From: Nicotiana tabacum
Taxonomy: Eukaryota > Streptophyta > Magnoliopsida > Solanales > Solanaceae
Length of the DNA: 64,000 nucleotides
Assembly (NCBI RefSeq): GCF_000715075.1
Contig: NC_134080.1
Coordinates: forward strand, 71,765,291 to 71,829,290
Direction of reading: 5' to 3'
Each line of letters opens with the position of its first letter. Position 1 is the first letter of the stretch. The translations under genes and the position numbers were made by a program. The notes under the pieces are model-generated. The model was not told where the DNA came from, made no database searches, and worked only from the letters and a program-made list of their open reading frames with translations. Below, one piece after another: positions 46,378 through 59,104 of the stretch.

Positions 46378-47913
46378 TCCAAGAAAAGTAAAGGCAAAGC
46401 GAAAGGCTTCAAATAGACATTTCAAGAACAGAAACACATGAAAGAAGAGGAAAGGGCAAGAAAGGCATCAGATTCACAGCAAACATAAATTTTCATTTCA
46501 CAAAAGTAATAAGGCAAGCATCAGATTCAAACCATCACCAAGCAATTCATTATATAAATAAAATCAAAATAAGCGGGGGACCACGTTATTGTAAAAGTTA
46601 AGTGAGTGAAAATCACTAAACTTCTTTGAGAGTCATGAAAGGGTGATTACGAACTCTTCCTTTCCATGATAGAAACTGCATCGTCCATATAGCAATTGGA
46701 AGTAATTGTTAGTGTGTTTAGAGCTGTTTTCCAATAATACAGCTATCAGTAATAGTTTCGAAGGCATCTGTACCCTCCAAATACAAATTAAATGCTATAA
46801 TCGCAATGACTACTATGTGTAAAAATGATTACAACCACGAGTTATCGTCGCACACTTGCATTCTTGGGAATAGTTTAGGATACATGAATATTTTAGAGCA
46901 TTTACAACAAACCCTTTTGACTTTTCCTTTGTTTCAGAAAAGCTAAATCCTATTTGTGATTCGTTCCTTTCATTACGGTCCATATATAGAGGAAATTCCT
47001 CTATAGATAATCCTCACTTTCATTTTACATAATATATATATATTGAATATGAAGTTTAAGAAAAAACAGATACCTAGAACTTATGATTTTAAATATGTTA
47101 TAATGTTTCCGTGGTTAAAAGAGAATGTTATTGGGGGTAGAACGAAAAGTTCAAAAGAAAAGAGTTTGTAAATATAAAAGTGTGTCATTCGCCTTTAAAT
47201 AAATTATTGAAACAGAGGAAAATATACACTATAAGACATGATACAAGCACATTGTGAATGTGATGGTTGCCACTTAAGATACGTGCTATGTAACATAGGA
47301 GCTGATCGATATTGTCTATCAGAAATTGACCTTTTCCAGGTCCTACATTTATGCCATTTCTGGTTTAAAATTACAAAAAAACTTAAGGCCAAGTATTTTT
47401 TCTATCTGTTCCGATGCCCGCTATAAGAAATTTTCAACACAAACAATACTGAATTTGCGGCTATTACTTTCAAGTACTATGCAAGGGAATAAAGAGAATA
47501 ATAAAAGTTGACACCTTAAAGAGTCTAAAATTGACAAGGACAAGATTCTCTTATTGTTCGAAAAGAGTAAAAGTTGAACAACATAAGCAACTTGGACGTC
47601 ATGACTCATTCACAAGTGAGTTGACATGTTTTCATGAACTATTACATTCTGTCAATTTTCTTTGCCTTTTATATTTTTTTGGGAAATAAATTTGATCCCT
47701 CGAAATAAAAAACTTAAATATCACTTTGAATTGACATGAGATTTAGAATCGTCTCAACAATATTCATCTCAACAAAATACATCTCTCAAAGTTAAAACAG
47801 TACGCAAAGGTCCCTCGGTTAACTTTTCCATTGAGAATGGATAGTAATTAACGTGTCCAAGACAAAAGAAAAAAAGGAAAAGGACCAGCTTTGGCTCTGA
47901 TTTCTCCGAGAGG
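46378..47913. other. Upstream intergenic region of the proline-rich gene
   Basis: AT-rich DNA without a supported gene or repeat. The first kilobase on the gene side presumably holds its regulatory sequence, but I can point to no specific site. Confidence 0.5.
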
Positions 47914-48056
47914 TAGGCATCTTGTGTTCATGCAGGGTTCAGGGAAGGGCCACATCCTAAGGGGTATGATGTAGATAACCTACTCTAATACAAGTATTAG
48001 TGGCTGCTTCTAGTGCTCGAACTCGTGACTGATCTTTACCATTATTCCAAGGCTCC
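47914..48056 (-). mobile_element. tRNA-derived SINE (Au/SolS type), decayed
   Basis: On the minus strand it starts GGAGCCTTGGAATAATGG at 48056. The A-box-like TGGAATAATGG is at 48039-48049 and the B-box-like GAGTTCGAGC at 48015-48024, spaced like a pol III internal promoter. Beyond are the family-typical GCAGCC, GTAGGTTATCTACATCATAC and GGCCCTTCCCTGAACCCTGC. This body is that of the Au/SolS SINE family widespread in Solanaceae. Ends are approximate and I see no clear target duplication. Confidence 0.75.
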
Positions 48057-50214
48057 ATTTCAAAGCTCTAATCAAATTTTGGAATGATACTTTTTGTTAT
48101 CGTGGTTGATATTTTTGGATCAAAATAAGCATCGGAGCAAAGATACTGCCAGCTTCTGCATTCCCAAAAGCAGGAGTGCAGAATCCAATTACTGAGCCAT
48201 CAAGTCTCCACCCAAATTCCAGTAAGGTTTAGAAAAGAGTTACTCCATCTTACATATTTTTATGGGGTACTGAATTTTCTTTATATGGCCATTAAATTAA
48301 CCTATAGCAATTATATTCTATCCTTTTCTTCACAATTTTATTAGGTGGAAGAAATGCGAAAATCAAAGTTACAAAAGTTTCACAAAGAGAATACTATTAG
48401 GCAGGAAACATTTACAGTGTTTTTCTTTCCTTTCTTCGAGAACTTGAATGTTAAAGTGTTTAAAAAGAAATTACACGAAACCATAACAGTTGTATTACTA
48501 CTCTCTTCAAAAAATTTGAGATTTACATAGGTATCTGAAATTTATTCATAAAATAGTAAAGATTATAGGGGGATAAATTCATATTCTGAATGACTGCTGC
48601 CAAATTTCTGATTTTCTTGCGCTTTCAATGAATATTTCCTAATAACGCAAAAAGTTAGTTCGTTACACATCTTATCTACCTAAGTGAATTTGGTTGTTCA
48701 TTTTTTCACGCTAAGACGATATCTAGTTATTTAGCATATAGTAGTCACGTCAGTTGAACAAGCTGTTTGTTCTTCACTTTAAGCTTGTAATTAGTTTTTC
48801 CCTTCAAATTTATTGCTATTGATTATACTGCAATTTTAGATTATATATACCGTCTTAAGAAGTCTGTACTGAATGACACGTGTGACCGGGGTGGAGGTAG
48901 AGTGCGAGATGCGGTTCGCCCAAACCATTAACTTTTGTTCAAATCATGTAGTTGTCTTAAAAAATTCATTGAATATGTACAATTTATTAATTTAGAACCC
49001 AGTTACTTAGAATGATTACAATTCCAAACGCATAAAGTTTAAATTCTGGCTCCGCCTTTGCGTGTGTCGCACATGTCCAGAAACACACACACTTCTACCA
49101 TATATATATATATATATATTAAAAGCAAGAAGCCCCTTAGCGAAATGTCGTTCGCCTTTTCTACCCTTTAAAAATAGACTTCATATTAGACAAAATCGTA
49201 ATTAAATTATTTACCTAATATTTAGGAATTTGAAATCAGCTAAAATTTTGGTTACTAAATCTTTCTTTATTTGAACTAATATATAGGAAGTACTAATATT
49301 TAGGGGCTTTAAAATCAATTGAAATTTGCCTTATATATAACCTTTTATTATTTGAACTATTAAATGCAATTGGCCAGTAATTAAAGTTTTTAAAAGAATT
49401 GACATAAATTGATAAAAGCATGTCAAACTATCAAAGACGGCGTGGATATAAAATTGTATACAAAATCTTGGATTTTAAAACGTATGCAAAATTTTACCTT
49501 CATGTACACTACTCGGATGGTTTTTTCTTTTATTTATAGTCATATTCATTGAAAGTTAAAAAAAAGTTACCCTTTTGAAATTTGATTGGCTTAATTGTTT
49601 TTTTTTTTTTTGTAATATTTACAACTTTGACATTAACTAAAACTTTGAAGATTACATCTCTCTTTGTTTAACGAATCAAATTTTTAGAACAACATTAACT
49701 AATATTTTGAAGACCAACTCTTTATTTGAATTATTCCTTATCATAGAATTTTAAACAATTAATTCTATATAATTAATTATCTTAGTTGAAAAGCAAGACT
49801 AAGGAAAAAACTATAAGTAAACAAGGAAGTATTTAAAAATATATTAAAGAGACAAAACAAAACATGGTTGCTAAAAGTCAATAATACAAATGAAGCTGTA
49901 GAATATAATGCTTAGTACATAAATACATAAATTTATTATTACAGTTAAATATTTAAAACTAAGGACGAGTTTATATTAATATTTGAATAATAAAATATAA
50001 ATTATATCCTTTAATAACAAATTAGTAAATTTTTTAAGTAACTTATTATTAGACAAATAAACTGACTCAATTTTCCTAAATTCATCATATAAATGGAATT
50101 ATTTTTTAGTTGCCAAAATTCCTAATATAGTATTAAGTCTAAGATTGATAAAAGTGCTAACTTGAAGCAAAAGTAAAGAAATAGTAGAGACAAAACACAT
50201 TCTAAATGAGTTAT
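48057..50214. other. AT-rich intergenic DNA with short AT microsatellite
   Basis: No gene is supported. An AT run of about 20 bases lies at 49101-49120, followed by AAAAGCAAGAAGCCCC and then GTCGTTCGCCTTTTCTACCC. I recall that wording from dispersed repeats in Solanaceae but cannot classify it. Confidence 0.45.
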
Positions 50215-51761
50215 TGTCACGACCCAAACCCGGACTCGGTTGTGATGGCGCATCTCGTGAAGATAAGGCCAACCGACACTTCTCATTTTTCAAATATTAA
50301 CAGTTAAGCATTTAAGAAATGGTATAATCATGATAAAATATATCCGAAATAACAATGATAACATAAATATGCGGAAGAACACCCATGCACAGCCCTAACC
50401 GGGGTGTCCCTAGTCATGAGCATCTATAAGTCATAATACAAGTCTGCTAAGTCTATAAGCTAGTACAGATGTCTAAAAAGAGATAGAGATGATAAAGGAG
50501 TAGAGACACGGGGCTGCGGACGTCAACAACTACCTCGTAATCTCCGAAAGCCCGCCTGAAGCTGGAGGAATCAGCACTCGGGAGCGGAACCAGCTACGCC
50601 TGAATCTGCACACAGGGGTGCAGCGAGTAAAGTGAGTATTCCAACTCAGTGAGTAACAAAGGTAAATAATGACTGAAAGTAAGAAAACACGTAAGGCACA
50701 AGACATTCTATAATGAAGCAGTAAAACCATTTAAAAGCAATAAGACAGTGAAAAGTCAAGTAAAATCCTCTTTCAACAAGTAAACAAGTAATTGACAGGT
50801 AATTAAGGTAAAGTAAACAAATAGAAGTTCGCCCCTCGGGCACAATATCAACAAATTCACCCCTCGGGCAACATCTCAAAACTATACCAGCCTCTCGGGC
50901 TCAATCTCACATCACAATGGGTATCCGTGCTCACTAGGCTTATGCAGACTCCTGGAGGGGCCCCTTACGGCCCAAGCGCTATCACAAGCCATCTCGTGGA
51001 ATCAAACTAGGCCATTGGCCTCATATCAATCAAGCCACCTCGTAACGTACATATCTCAGGCCCTCGGCCTCAAATCAGTATCAGTGTTTCCTCACAACAT
51101 AGGCCTTCGGCCTTACTCAGTCAAAAATCCTCACAAGCCCCTTGAGAAATGATAAAACAGTGTTTCTTAGCCCAAACATCATTTAAAATATCATTTAAGT
51201 ATTAAAACTGAGTAAACATGGTTGAGTAGTAAAACAGTGGAAAATAACACGATTGAGTTCATGTATAAAGTCAAAAATAGTGAGGAAATATCAATAAAAA
51301 TCCCTGAAGGGTTCAAGTAGTTGGCACTAGGCCCAAATATGACATTCAGCCCAAATAATGATGATAGCAAATAGTTTTCAATCAAATACGCGGTAAAATC
51401 ATCAATCGGGACGGACCAAGTCACAGTCCCCAATAGTGCACGACCCCACGCTCGTCATCAAGCATGTGGCTCACCTCAATATAGCACTACGATGTGCAAT
51501 CCGGGGTTTCAAACCCCTAGAACATCATTTACAATCATTACTCACCTCGAACCGGCTAAATCTCTAGTTCACGATGACTTTGCCCCTCGAATCGGTCTCC
51601 ACGCGCGTCGAATCTATCCAAAATCAGAACGAGGACGTCAAAGTATGCTAAGGGAACAAAGCCCAAGCGAAAACAATCAATAAAGGGCACCAATACCAAA
51701 ATTACCAAAACCCGACCCCCGGGCCCAGCCCCGAAAATCAAAATTTTTTACATCGATAGAT
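50215..51761 (+). repeat. Solanaceae LTR, interrupted by the plus-strand Ogre element
   Basis: It starts TGTCACGACCCAAACCCGGA at 50215, the usual opening of a large LTR family. It has repeated CCCCTCGGGC words (50830-50900) and a CTCACCTCGAACCGGCT block near 51541. It stops at 51761, where the LTR of the next element begins. The remaining half should lie beyond the window on the other side of that element. Confidence 0.75.
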
Positions 51762-51989
51762 TGTGAGCACCTAATTTTTGATAATATTTAATTTTTTATC
51801 ACTGCTTCTATGTAAATATTTTAGGGGTTTTAACCTACAATTTTTAGCTTTGTTACACTTTTTATTATAGGGTAAAAATACAAAATTTAAAAGGTGAATT
51901 ATTACTATTAATATTATTTTGTTTTTATTTTTATTTTAAATAATAAACAAATCCGAAAAAAATATTATTATTTTTTAATTTGCAGGAGT

Positions 51990-52460
51990 GATTTAAAAAA
52001 TAAGAAAAAGGGAAGTATTGAATAAAAAAAATAAAAGTAAAAGTAGGTGAAATTCTCTTTTAAAAAGTAAAAGAAAGTAGAAAATTAAAAAAATAAAAGT
52101 AAAGTTTTGTGGAAATTTTAAAAAAATAAAAAGTAAAAGAAAGTTGGAATTAAAAAAACAAATATAAAGGTATCTGAAAATTAAAAAATTTAAAGTAAAA
52201 GAAAGTAGCATTTTTAAAATAAAAGCAAAAGAAAGTGGATTGTTTTTTTAAGAAAAGTTAAATAAGTGGAATTCTCTTTTAAAAAGTAAAAAAAGTGGGA
52301 TTTTAAATAAGATAAAAGTAATTAAAGTTGGAATTTAAAAAATAAAAGTAAAGAAATGTGGGATTTCTTTTTATAAAAAAAATAAAAGCAATTTGTAAGT
52401 GAGATTTCTTTTAATTAAAAAATAATAAAATAATAAAATATATTTAAAAAAAAAAATCTG
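51990..52460 (+). repeat. A-rich degenerate repeats in U3
   Basis: Ten or more loose copies of AAAATAAAAGTAAAAGAAAG followed by TGGAATT or CTCTTTTAAAAAG, lying directly upstream of the TATA box. The position suggests promoter-proximal or nucleosome-repelling DNA, but that is inference. Confidence 0.7.
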
Positions 52461-52480
52461 AAAAATCTCGAAAATTTTGC

Positions 52481-52488
52481 TATAAATA
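52481..52488 (+). promoter_or_regulatory. TATA box of plus-strand Ogre LTR
   Basis: GCTATAAATAGAAG is a canonical TATA box 720 bases into the LTR, followed by a purine-rich leader. Transcription would start near 52512 and run through the primer site at 54254. Confidence 0.75.
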
Positions 52489-54253
52489 GAAGAGAAAATT
52501 TGAGAAGAAAGAAGAAAAAAAAGAAGAGAGGGGGAGGAGAGAAATTTAGGTTGAAAATTTTCATTAAATATTTCTATCAATATTTCGGGCCTTGAATCTT
52601 GGGTTTGAAAAAGAGTTGATAGAGATTTTGTTGTTGCTGCTGTATTGACTCTACAACTTTCAGATTTTATTCATTTGAAATTACTCTCTTGTAGGTATGT
52701 AATTCAAGCTCTTGAGTTAAAAAATGTCGGAGCATCTTTATTGAAGCAGAAGCAAATTGATTTGGTTCTTTTGATAAAGTTTCTTTCGTATTTAATCTGT
52801 TCGCATGAATGATGTTTCTTTGATTGAGTGAATTGAGATTTGCAAATGTTAACGTTATTTTAGTATGTTCATGACTCTGTCTCGTTTTTTTTCCTTTTTT
52901 TTCCTTTTTTTTTTATTTTTCTTGGCTCATGACTTGTAACCAGCATGTATTATTTTGTTTACATTTCGATTTCAAGCTCATGTAGTACCATGTTCATATT
53001 TTGAAATTTAAAGAAGTATGTGAAGTTGAACAATTTGTCAACATTAAGATGTAAAAAAAATAGATTGCGTTAGTGGAAGGATCTTATCTTCAGTTTATGT
53101 TATTGGCTGCATATTTTCTTAAATTAACCATGTGAAGATTCAACTTCCTCTGCTTCAAAATGGTACTGTAGAAGTTATAGTGGTGATACTACAACTTTCT
53201 CTTTAGCATAGTGTTAAATAAATTAATTACTTTAAGTGTTCTTTGTTATAATCAAGTTTAAAATACATTTTTGTATGTCCATGTTTGTTTTGTTCCTTCT
53301 GGTTCATCCGAATAGTTCTCAACATGGTTTCTTTTTTTTTTGTGCTCATATGGTCATTTAAGATTCATTATTTTGCTGTAAAATTTTGTTTGTTTCTTTC
53401 TAGAATTTGAAAACGAAAGTCGGTCTTTTGAAGATGATATGGAGATGAACCCAAAGCTGACACCTGTCTTTTGTTATTTTCACATAAATGCCAACTCCAC
53501 ATTTCTGAATTGTAGTATGCTATAACAAAAGGCTCCAGTGATATACATGTAGCTAACCCATTTCTTTAGGCCTTTTATACTTATCAATTTATACCACTCC
53601 ATCCACAATAAAACATCAAAACTCATGGCCCTCATTTAATTAATTTTAAATCCTTAGAATTCGAGGCATGCCATTTAGCGAATTTTTTATGGCCCTCGCA
53701 AAGTTGAAAAATGCGTAGTTGCTTTAGGCGCGTAATTTGAAATTACTTTCCTAAACTCGGGTGTGCATTTCATGTGACCCAAATCCAAATCCCAACAACA
53801 TTAAATAAAATGTGTCGTGGACCGCGTGTGCATTTATGTGACGTGGTTCAAGACATATTTTAAATGACGTTGCAATCTTCCTAAAAATGAATAAGAGCGG
53901 TTAATAAGTTAAAATTGAACCATATGCTAAAACATGTATTAAAATCAGATAATAGGCCAATTATAATAGTTGAGCGACCGTGCTAGAACCACGGAACCCG
54001 GGAATGCCTAACACCTTCTCCCGGGTTAACAGAATTCCTTACCCGGATTTCTGTGTTCGCGGACTGTAAAATAGAGTCAATCTTTTCCTCGATTCGGGAT
54101 TTGAACCAGTGACTTGGGACACCATAAATTATCCCAAGTGGCGACTTTGAATTTTTAATAATAAATGAATCCCGTTTCGATTGTCACTTTAAGTTGGAAA
54201 AAAACTCCCTTATACCCCTTTCCGGGGTGTAGGAAAAAGGAGGTGTGACAGCC

Positions 54254-54271
54254 TGGCGACTCTGCTGGGGA
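54254..54271 (+). other. Primer binding site of plus-strand Ogre
   Basis: TGGCGACTCTGCTGGGGA, three bases after the LTR end. It is the intact form of the site found mutated at 25550-25567. The sequence suits a tRNA ending in GTCGCCA; a tRNA-Arg primer is reported for Ogre elements. Confidence 0.85.
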
Positions 54272-55447
54272 CTGGAACCCAGAACTTCTGGTTCAGGGTT
54301 CGAGAATTCGAGCTTGGAATAATTGTTATAATTGGCTTTGTTTATTATCTGATTTTTACATGTTTGGGCCTAATGTGCTAAATGCTGCTTTTACCGCTTT
54401 AATATTATCTGAACTGTATATAAACTGCTACGAAACCCTTCTCTTCTCACCTTAGGGGATGTGCTTGCTGGTCGAGACTCCCTATTTTGTTAGTGTCATA
54501 CCTTGAAATAAGAAAGAGGCTCGGACAAGTTACTAAGCCGGATGGCCTTTTGGTTCCCGGTACGTAGCCTCCTCCTCGGCTCGAGTTGTCTGCTCGGGTA
54601 CACAGTCTAGAACAAATACCCAGGCTTTGAACCTATAATAACTCAGCTTCATGTCAGATCCCTAATAGGAACGTTTGTGTGCATCATGTGCATTTGACTT
54701 TTGAGGCTCAACATAGGGGTTGGGTCTGTCTAGGACAGGTGTACCAAAAATGAAAAAGACCATCCTGATGCATCTTACTTGCTACTTGTGCATTTATTTG
54801 CTTCGGACTTGCATGCTGACCGACTTTTGAATATTTTGAGGAAAGAGAAATAGCAGTATGAGGGTTAAAGAGAGTTAATCGCCTGTTTTGAAAAAAAATC
54901 AATGTCCAAATAGTGTCGAAACTCTGACGAATTTTTAAGAAAATTTTTTAAAAAGAAAAAAAAGGAGAAGGAAAAGAAAAAAGATTTGTTTTCAAAAATA
55001 GTTTGTTTATTTTGCCAATAAAATGAAAAAGAATTTTGTTTTCAAAAATAGTTTATTTTATTTGCCGAACTACGTCAGTTTGATTCTCACAGGGTGTGGG
55101 ATACGTAGCCAACCCTCATCGGGTCCAAATTCTTTTTGCCAAAAATAGCCCGAAACGAAATAAATAAATAAATTATTTTACTGTAAATAGGTAAGGTGAT
55201 GCCGTTTTTATCAAAAATAGCCGAATGTTCCCGAAAGGGACGCCAGATGGCTGATTTCGCATAAACAACCACCTTTGGTCTTTTTTCAATTTTTGGCCAG
55301 TTAGCAGGCACAACCTTAAAATCTCCCTCCGGAAGTGCTGAAAGGCCGTATTTGCAAAGTTGGGCTTTTGGTTTTAGAAAAAAAAAATCTGAAAAAGGGT
55401 CAGTTTTGATTCAAAATAGAGTAAATCATGATTAATCACCTTAATAA
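54272..55447 (+). other. 5' leader of plus-strand Ogre
   Basis: It has no long frame. A direct repeat of about 48 bp lies near 54975-55065, each copy with TTTTCAAAAATAGTTT. A GGGATACGTAG-like word near 55096 also occurs, as GATACGTAGG, near 57765. Confidence 0.6.
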
Positions 55448-57499
55448 ATGTGCAGAATGAGCACAAGCCAGAATTTACCAGTAACAATTATGAACAAGAT
55501 CCCTTTGGAGTTGCACATGTGGTGGGATGACTTGGGCAAATCAAAGCGAGACACGGTCAATCTATACTTGGGAGGCCTCACTGGGTTGCTAAAAATTAAT
55601 CCCAGAAGGGATATCATAAAGGCATTGGTCACATTTTGGGACCCGGCTCACAACGTATTTCATTTCTCAGATTTTGAACTTACCCCAACATTGGAAGAAA
55701 TAGCCGGATATATTGGGGGTCCCAAAGTTCCTCTGAGACACCAGTACCTAATTGCTCAGAGGGCCATAGCCATGCACAGGTTCCTAGACTCTTTGAAAAT
55801 AAGTAGGGAGGTCCACAACCCAGACTTCGCAGCTGGTTTTTGTACTTTGCAATTTATATACAACAGATATGGTCATATAGGGGGGTTCAACAAGCTGGAA
55901 AACAAAATCTTCAGCAAGGGAAACCGCTTTAAGTGGGAAGAACACAAATGTTTTGCATTTATGGTGGTCTTTTTGGGACTTTTGGTATTTCCTAGAAAAG
56001 ATGAGAATATTGACATACGAGCAGTCGGGGTTGTCAGCCCTTTGTTTACTCAGGCCAACAACACCCTCGCACCCATGATAGTAGCTGAAATCTTTCGCGC
56101 TCTCATAGCCTGCAAAGCCGAGGGAGACTTTTTTGAGGGGTGCAACGTGTTGCTGCAGATGTGGATGATCGAACACCTATACCGTCGTCCTCAATTTATG
56201 AGTTATGGGTCGACAGAGAAAACATGCATAGAGGAATTTTCTACGAGGGTTGATGGAATCAGCTTGTTAGAAGGGGTCACAGAGTGGATAACGCGCCTCC
56301 GTTCCATCACTGCAAGCCAAATAGAGTGGACATTTGGATGACTGCCTGTGGATGAAATCATATATATACTAGCCACTGTACCCCATTTCCTTTTGATGGG
56401 ACTTAGGAGTATCCAGCCCTATGCCCCGTATCGAGTTTTGAGGCAGTTGGGGAGATGCCAAATAGTTCCGAAAGATGACGATCTTAGTGGCCAAGTGGTC
56501 GAGATCGGGCCTAACGGACAATTTCACGAAGCAGCAGTCCGCCAAATTTGGAGCGAGTGTCAATACTTAACGGCAAATACATGTGTACGTGATCGGTCCA
56601 AAGGTGAAGTTTCGCCGGGATACCTTGCTTTGTATATGAGAGAAATCGAGTTTGGGAGGCCGGCCAAGAGACCCCATCTCCAGGAGTTCGTCGGGGCATC
56701 GCAAGAACAGTGGGATTGGTTGGCTAAAGAACATGAGTACAGGGCCACAATAGGCAGATTGGAGAAGCAAGTCATGGAGTTGCAGTTTGAGAAAGATCTG
56801 CAGGCCGCCACAAATGAGGGGGAGAAAAAGAAACTAGCTAAAGAAAATGAGGCCCTTCGAGCCCAAATTCAAAAGATGAAAATAGCTGCAAAAAACCCCG
56901 CCTGAAGTGCCAAAGATGAAAAACTTATAGATAACCTGAGGTAGAAAGTGGGTAAATATAATTTTGATCTGAACAAAGAAGAAAGTGAATTAACCAGGGC
57001 TCGAAAACAATTGGCCAAAAACTCGGCAGAACGAGCACGTCTGGTTAAGCAGCTGAAAGAAAAGTATGACAATAAGGTTGCAGGGCTAAAGAAAAGGGTC
57101 ATCGCCATAAAAAACAAAATTATCAAACATGCAAAAGACTTCAGGGTTGAAAGGGAACATTGTTATACAGCCTTGGCGCAATTAGAAATAGACTTGCAAC
57201 AACTTCAGGAGCAGAATCATGTGGCCGACTAAACTTTGGAAGCCAGGGCCCAGCAGATTGGGCATTTGTTACAAGAAAAAGGCGTCATAAGAGAGAGAAT
57301 TAGAAACATCGCTGACTACGTCGTTATGAAGTGCCAGATCTGTGAGGATATGACTCGTACTACCTTCTTCGCAGCAGTGATGACATTTGTTAAACAGATA
57401 ATGAGTGACTTGTACCGACTTCAAAGGGATCTTGCATATAGGCCCGCGGCGAGACCGAATGATGTCCCGCGGGCACTGGGAGTATTGATGTATTCATGA
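55448..57499 (+). pseudogene. ORF1 of plus-strand Ogre: plant-mobile-domain-like plus coiled coil
   Basis: This is one continuous frame of 683 codons broken only by stops at 56339 (TGA), 56903 (TGA), 56942 (TAG) and 57230 (TAA). Residues 1-300 have IPLELHMWWDDLGKSKRDTV, LYLGGLTGLLKINPRRDIIK, ALVTFWDPAHNVFHFSDFEL and TPTLEEIAGYIGG. These match ORF1 of the inner Ogre and resemble plant mobile domains. From about residue 425 onwards there is long coiled coil (IGRLEKQVMELQFEKDLQAA, KKKLAKENEALRAQIQKMK, then TRARKQLAKNSAERARLVKQ). The product is unknown; self-association through the coiled coil is plausible. ATG at 55448 is the first in frame. Confidence 0.8.
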
Positions 57500-58091
57500 T
57501 TTCTCATGAAGTCTGTATTTCCATTTCGGTTAAAGTCTGTCAGTCATGTTGAGTTTGTATTTTCTTTCTGTTCTGTATTTCCTTTTGTTGGAGTATGATA
57601 GCTTATTTTCGGAGTCTGTATTTCGTCTTTGCATCAGAATCTATTAGTCTTTTGGAATTTGTTAGTTTTGAGTTTTGTAATGGAAGCATTTGTTTTTTTA
57701 GAGCTGTTTACTTATGCACTTATCTGCCAGAACTGCGCACGGTCTGATTCATGCGGGGACATGATACGTAGGCAATATCTATAGGATTCGACCACCACTA
57801 AAAGAATAGGGGGAAATGAAAAATAAATAAAGGAGGATAGAATAAAGGAAGCTTAAAAGAAGGGGAACAATTATGAGAGGCCGGAATAACGCACGCAACC
57901 GAAGCAAATGCATGATAAAAAATGGTTAATTGCCTAGGTGCATTGCATCCCAACGTGTAATTGCATATGTGTTAAACTCTAAAAACTAAAAAGTTTGTTG
58001 TTTTGTAGAGAATTCAAGCAGTTAGTTTCTCTAGAGGATACTGACACATTATCATTACCAAACCAGATCAAAAGGACCAATACCAGAAATC
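57500..58091 (+). other. Spacer between ORF1 and gag
   Basis: About 590 bases, partly pyrimidine- and T-rich (57520-57720), with repeated GTCTGTATTTC-like words. No frame. A CATGATACGTAGGCAATATC-like block at 57760 resembles one in the leader. Confidence 0.55.
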
Positions 58092-59100
58092 ATGTCTATT
58101 CCGGATGTCGACACAAGTGTTGAGGTAAAGGAGTTGGACGTCGGTAAAATGAAAGAGGAGATGCTCAAACTTAAGCAACAGATGGCCGAGATGTATCAGG
58201 CCTGTCTAAAGGACAATCACCCCCAACTTACTCTGCTAATCCTGCTTCCACCCCACCACCGGCTAAGGCTCAGGATCATCCTGCCATCGATCCAAGCTTT
58301 CCCATTTACCAACATTACCATGGCACTACTTCTCATATGCCACAAGCTCCACTACCAAAATCAATTCCATACCCCCTCCGCCAGTCACCCCTGTCTTTGT
58401 GGCATCTCCACCAGCTGCATTCTATAGATCCTTGAGTGAGCCTATGTTCCAAGCTCAGGACAACCAGTACTACTTCCCGGAGCCCACCTTCAAAGCTCCC
58501 GAAACCTACCCCTATAATCCACGTTCTGATCTCCCGAGAGAAGCTGAAAGACCAGCCCAAAATCCCGAACATAAGGAGATGTTCAGGAAAGTTAAGATCC
58601 TAGAACAGTCATTACGAGACATGCGAGGATTAGGAGGTCAAGTAAGTGTGGCCTACAAGGACATTGTCTGTTTCCAAATGTGCAATTGTCGCCAGGTTTC
58701 AAGATGCCCAAGTTTGATCTATACAATGGGCACCGTGATCCAGTAGCACACTTAAGAGGTTTTTGCAGTAAGATGAGGGGAGCCAGAGGAAAAGATGAAT
58801 TGTTAATGGCTTACTTCAGTCAGAGTTTGAGTGGATCAGCATTGGAATGGTACACCCGCCAAGATCACGGAAGATGGTACACATGGGATGATCTGGCACA
58901 AGCGTTCGCTTGTCACTTCCAGTATAATCTTGAGATCATTCCAGACCGACTGTCCTTGATTAAACTGGAGAAGAAGCATAGTGAAAGCTTCAGAGAATAT
59001 GGTTTCCGATGGAGGGAGCAGGCAGCAAGGGTAGATCCCCCAATGAAAGAGAGCGAGTGGTTGATTACTTTTTGTAGGCTTTAGAGCTGACCTACTTTGG
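58092..59100 (+). pseudogene. Gag N-terminus and core, plus-strand Ogre
   Basis: ATG at 58092 starts MSIPDVDTSVEVKELDVGKM, then KEEMLKLKQQMAEMYQAC, a coiled-coil segment. Frameshifts near 58205, 58390 and 58665 break it into pieces. A proline-rich linker (MFQAQDNQYYFPEPTFKAPE) leads to the Retrotrans_gag core at 58680-59084: GFKMPKFDLYNGHRDPVAHL, YFSQSLSGSALEWYTRQDHG, FREYGFRWREQAARVDPPMK. A stop at 59082 ends that frame. Order and wording match the inner Ogre gag. Confidence 0.87.
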
Positions 59101-59104
59101 TCAT

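Larger units (their letters stand above)
51762..54250 (+). repeat. 5' LTR of plus-strand Ogre element
   Basis: It begins TGTGAGCACCTAATTTTTGA and ends AGGAGGTGTGACA, with TG...CA ends. The 5' third has A-rich degenerate repeats (51990-52460) around AAAAGTAAAAGAAAGTGG. The 3' part has the GAACCCGGGAATGCC block common to Ogre LTRs in Solanaceae. Only one LTR is in the window. Confidence 0.88.

Noticed and set aside
47238..47426. Short plus-strand frame rich in cysteine and histidine
   Set aside because: The Cys/His spacing fits no zinc finger I know, and overlapping frames on both strands are of similar length.
49091..49170. Possible Helitron end (TCTACCATATATAT then AAAAGCAAGAAGCCCC)
   Set aside because: The wording resembles dispersed Solanaceae repeats, but I could not find a CTRR hairpin end or an AT insertion context, so the class is unsupported.
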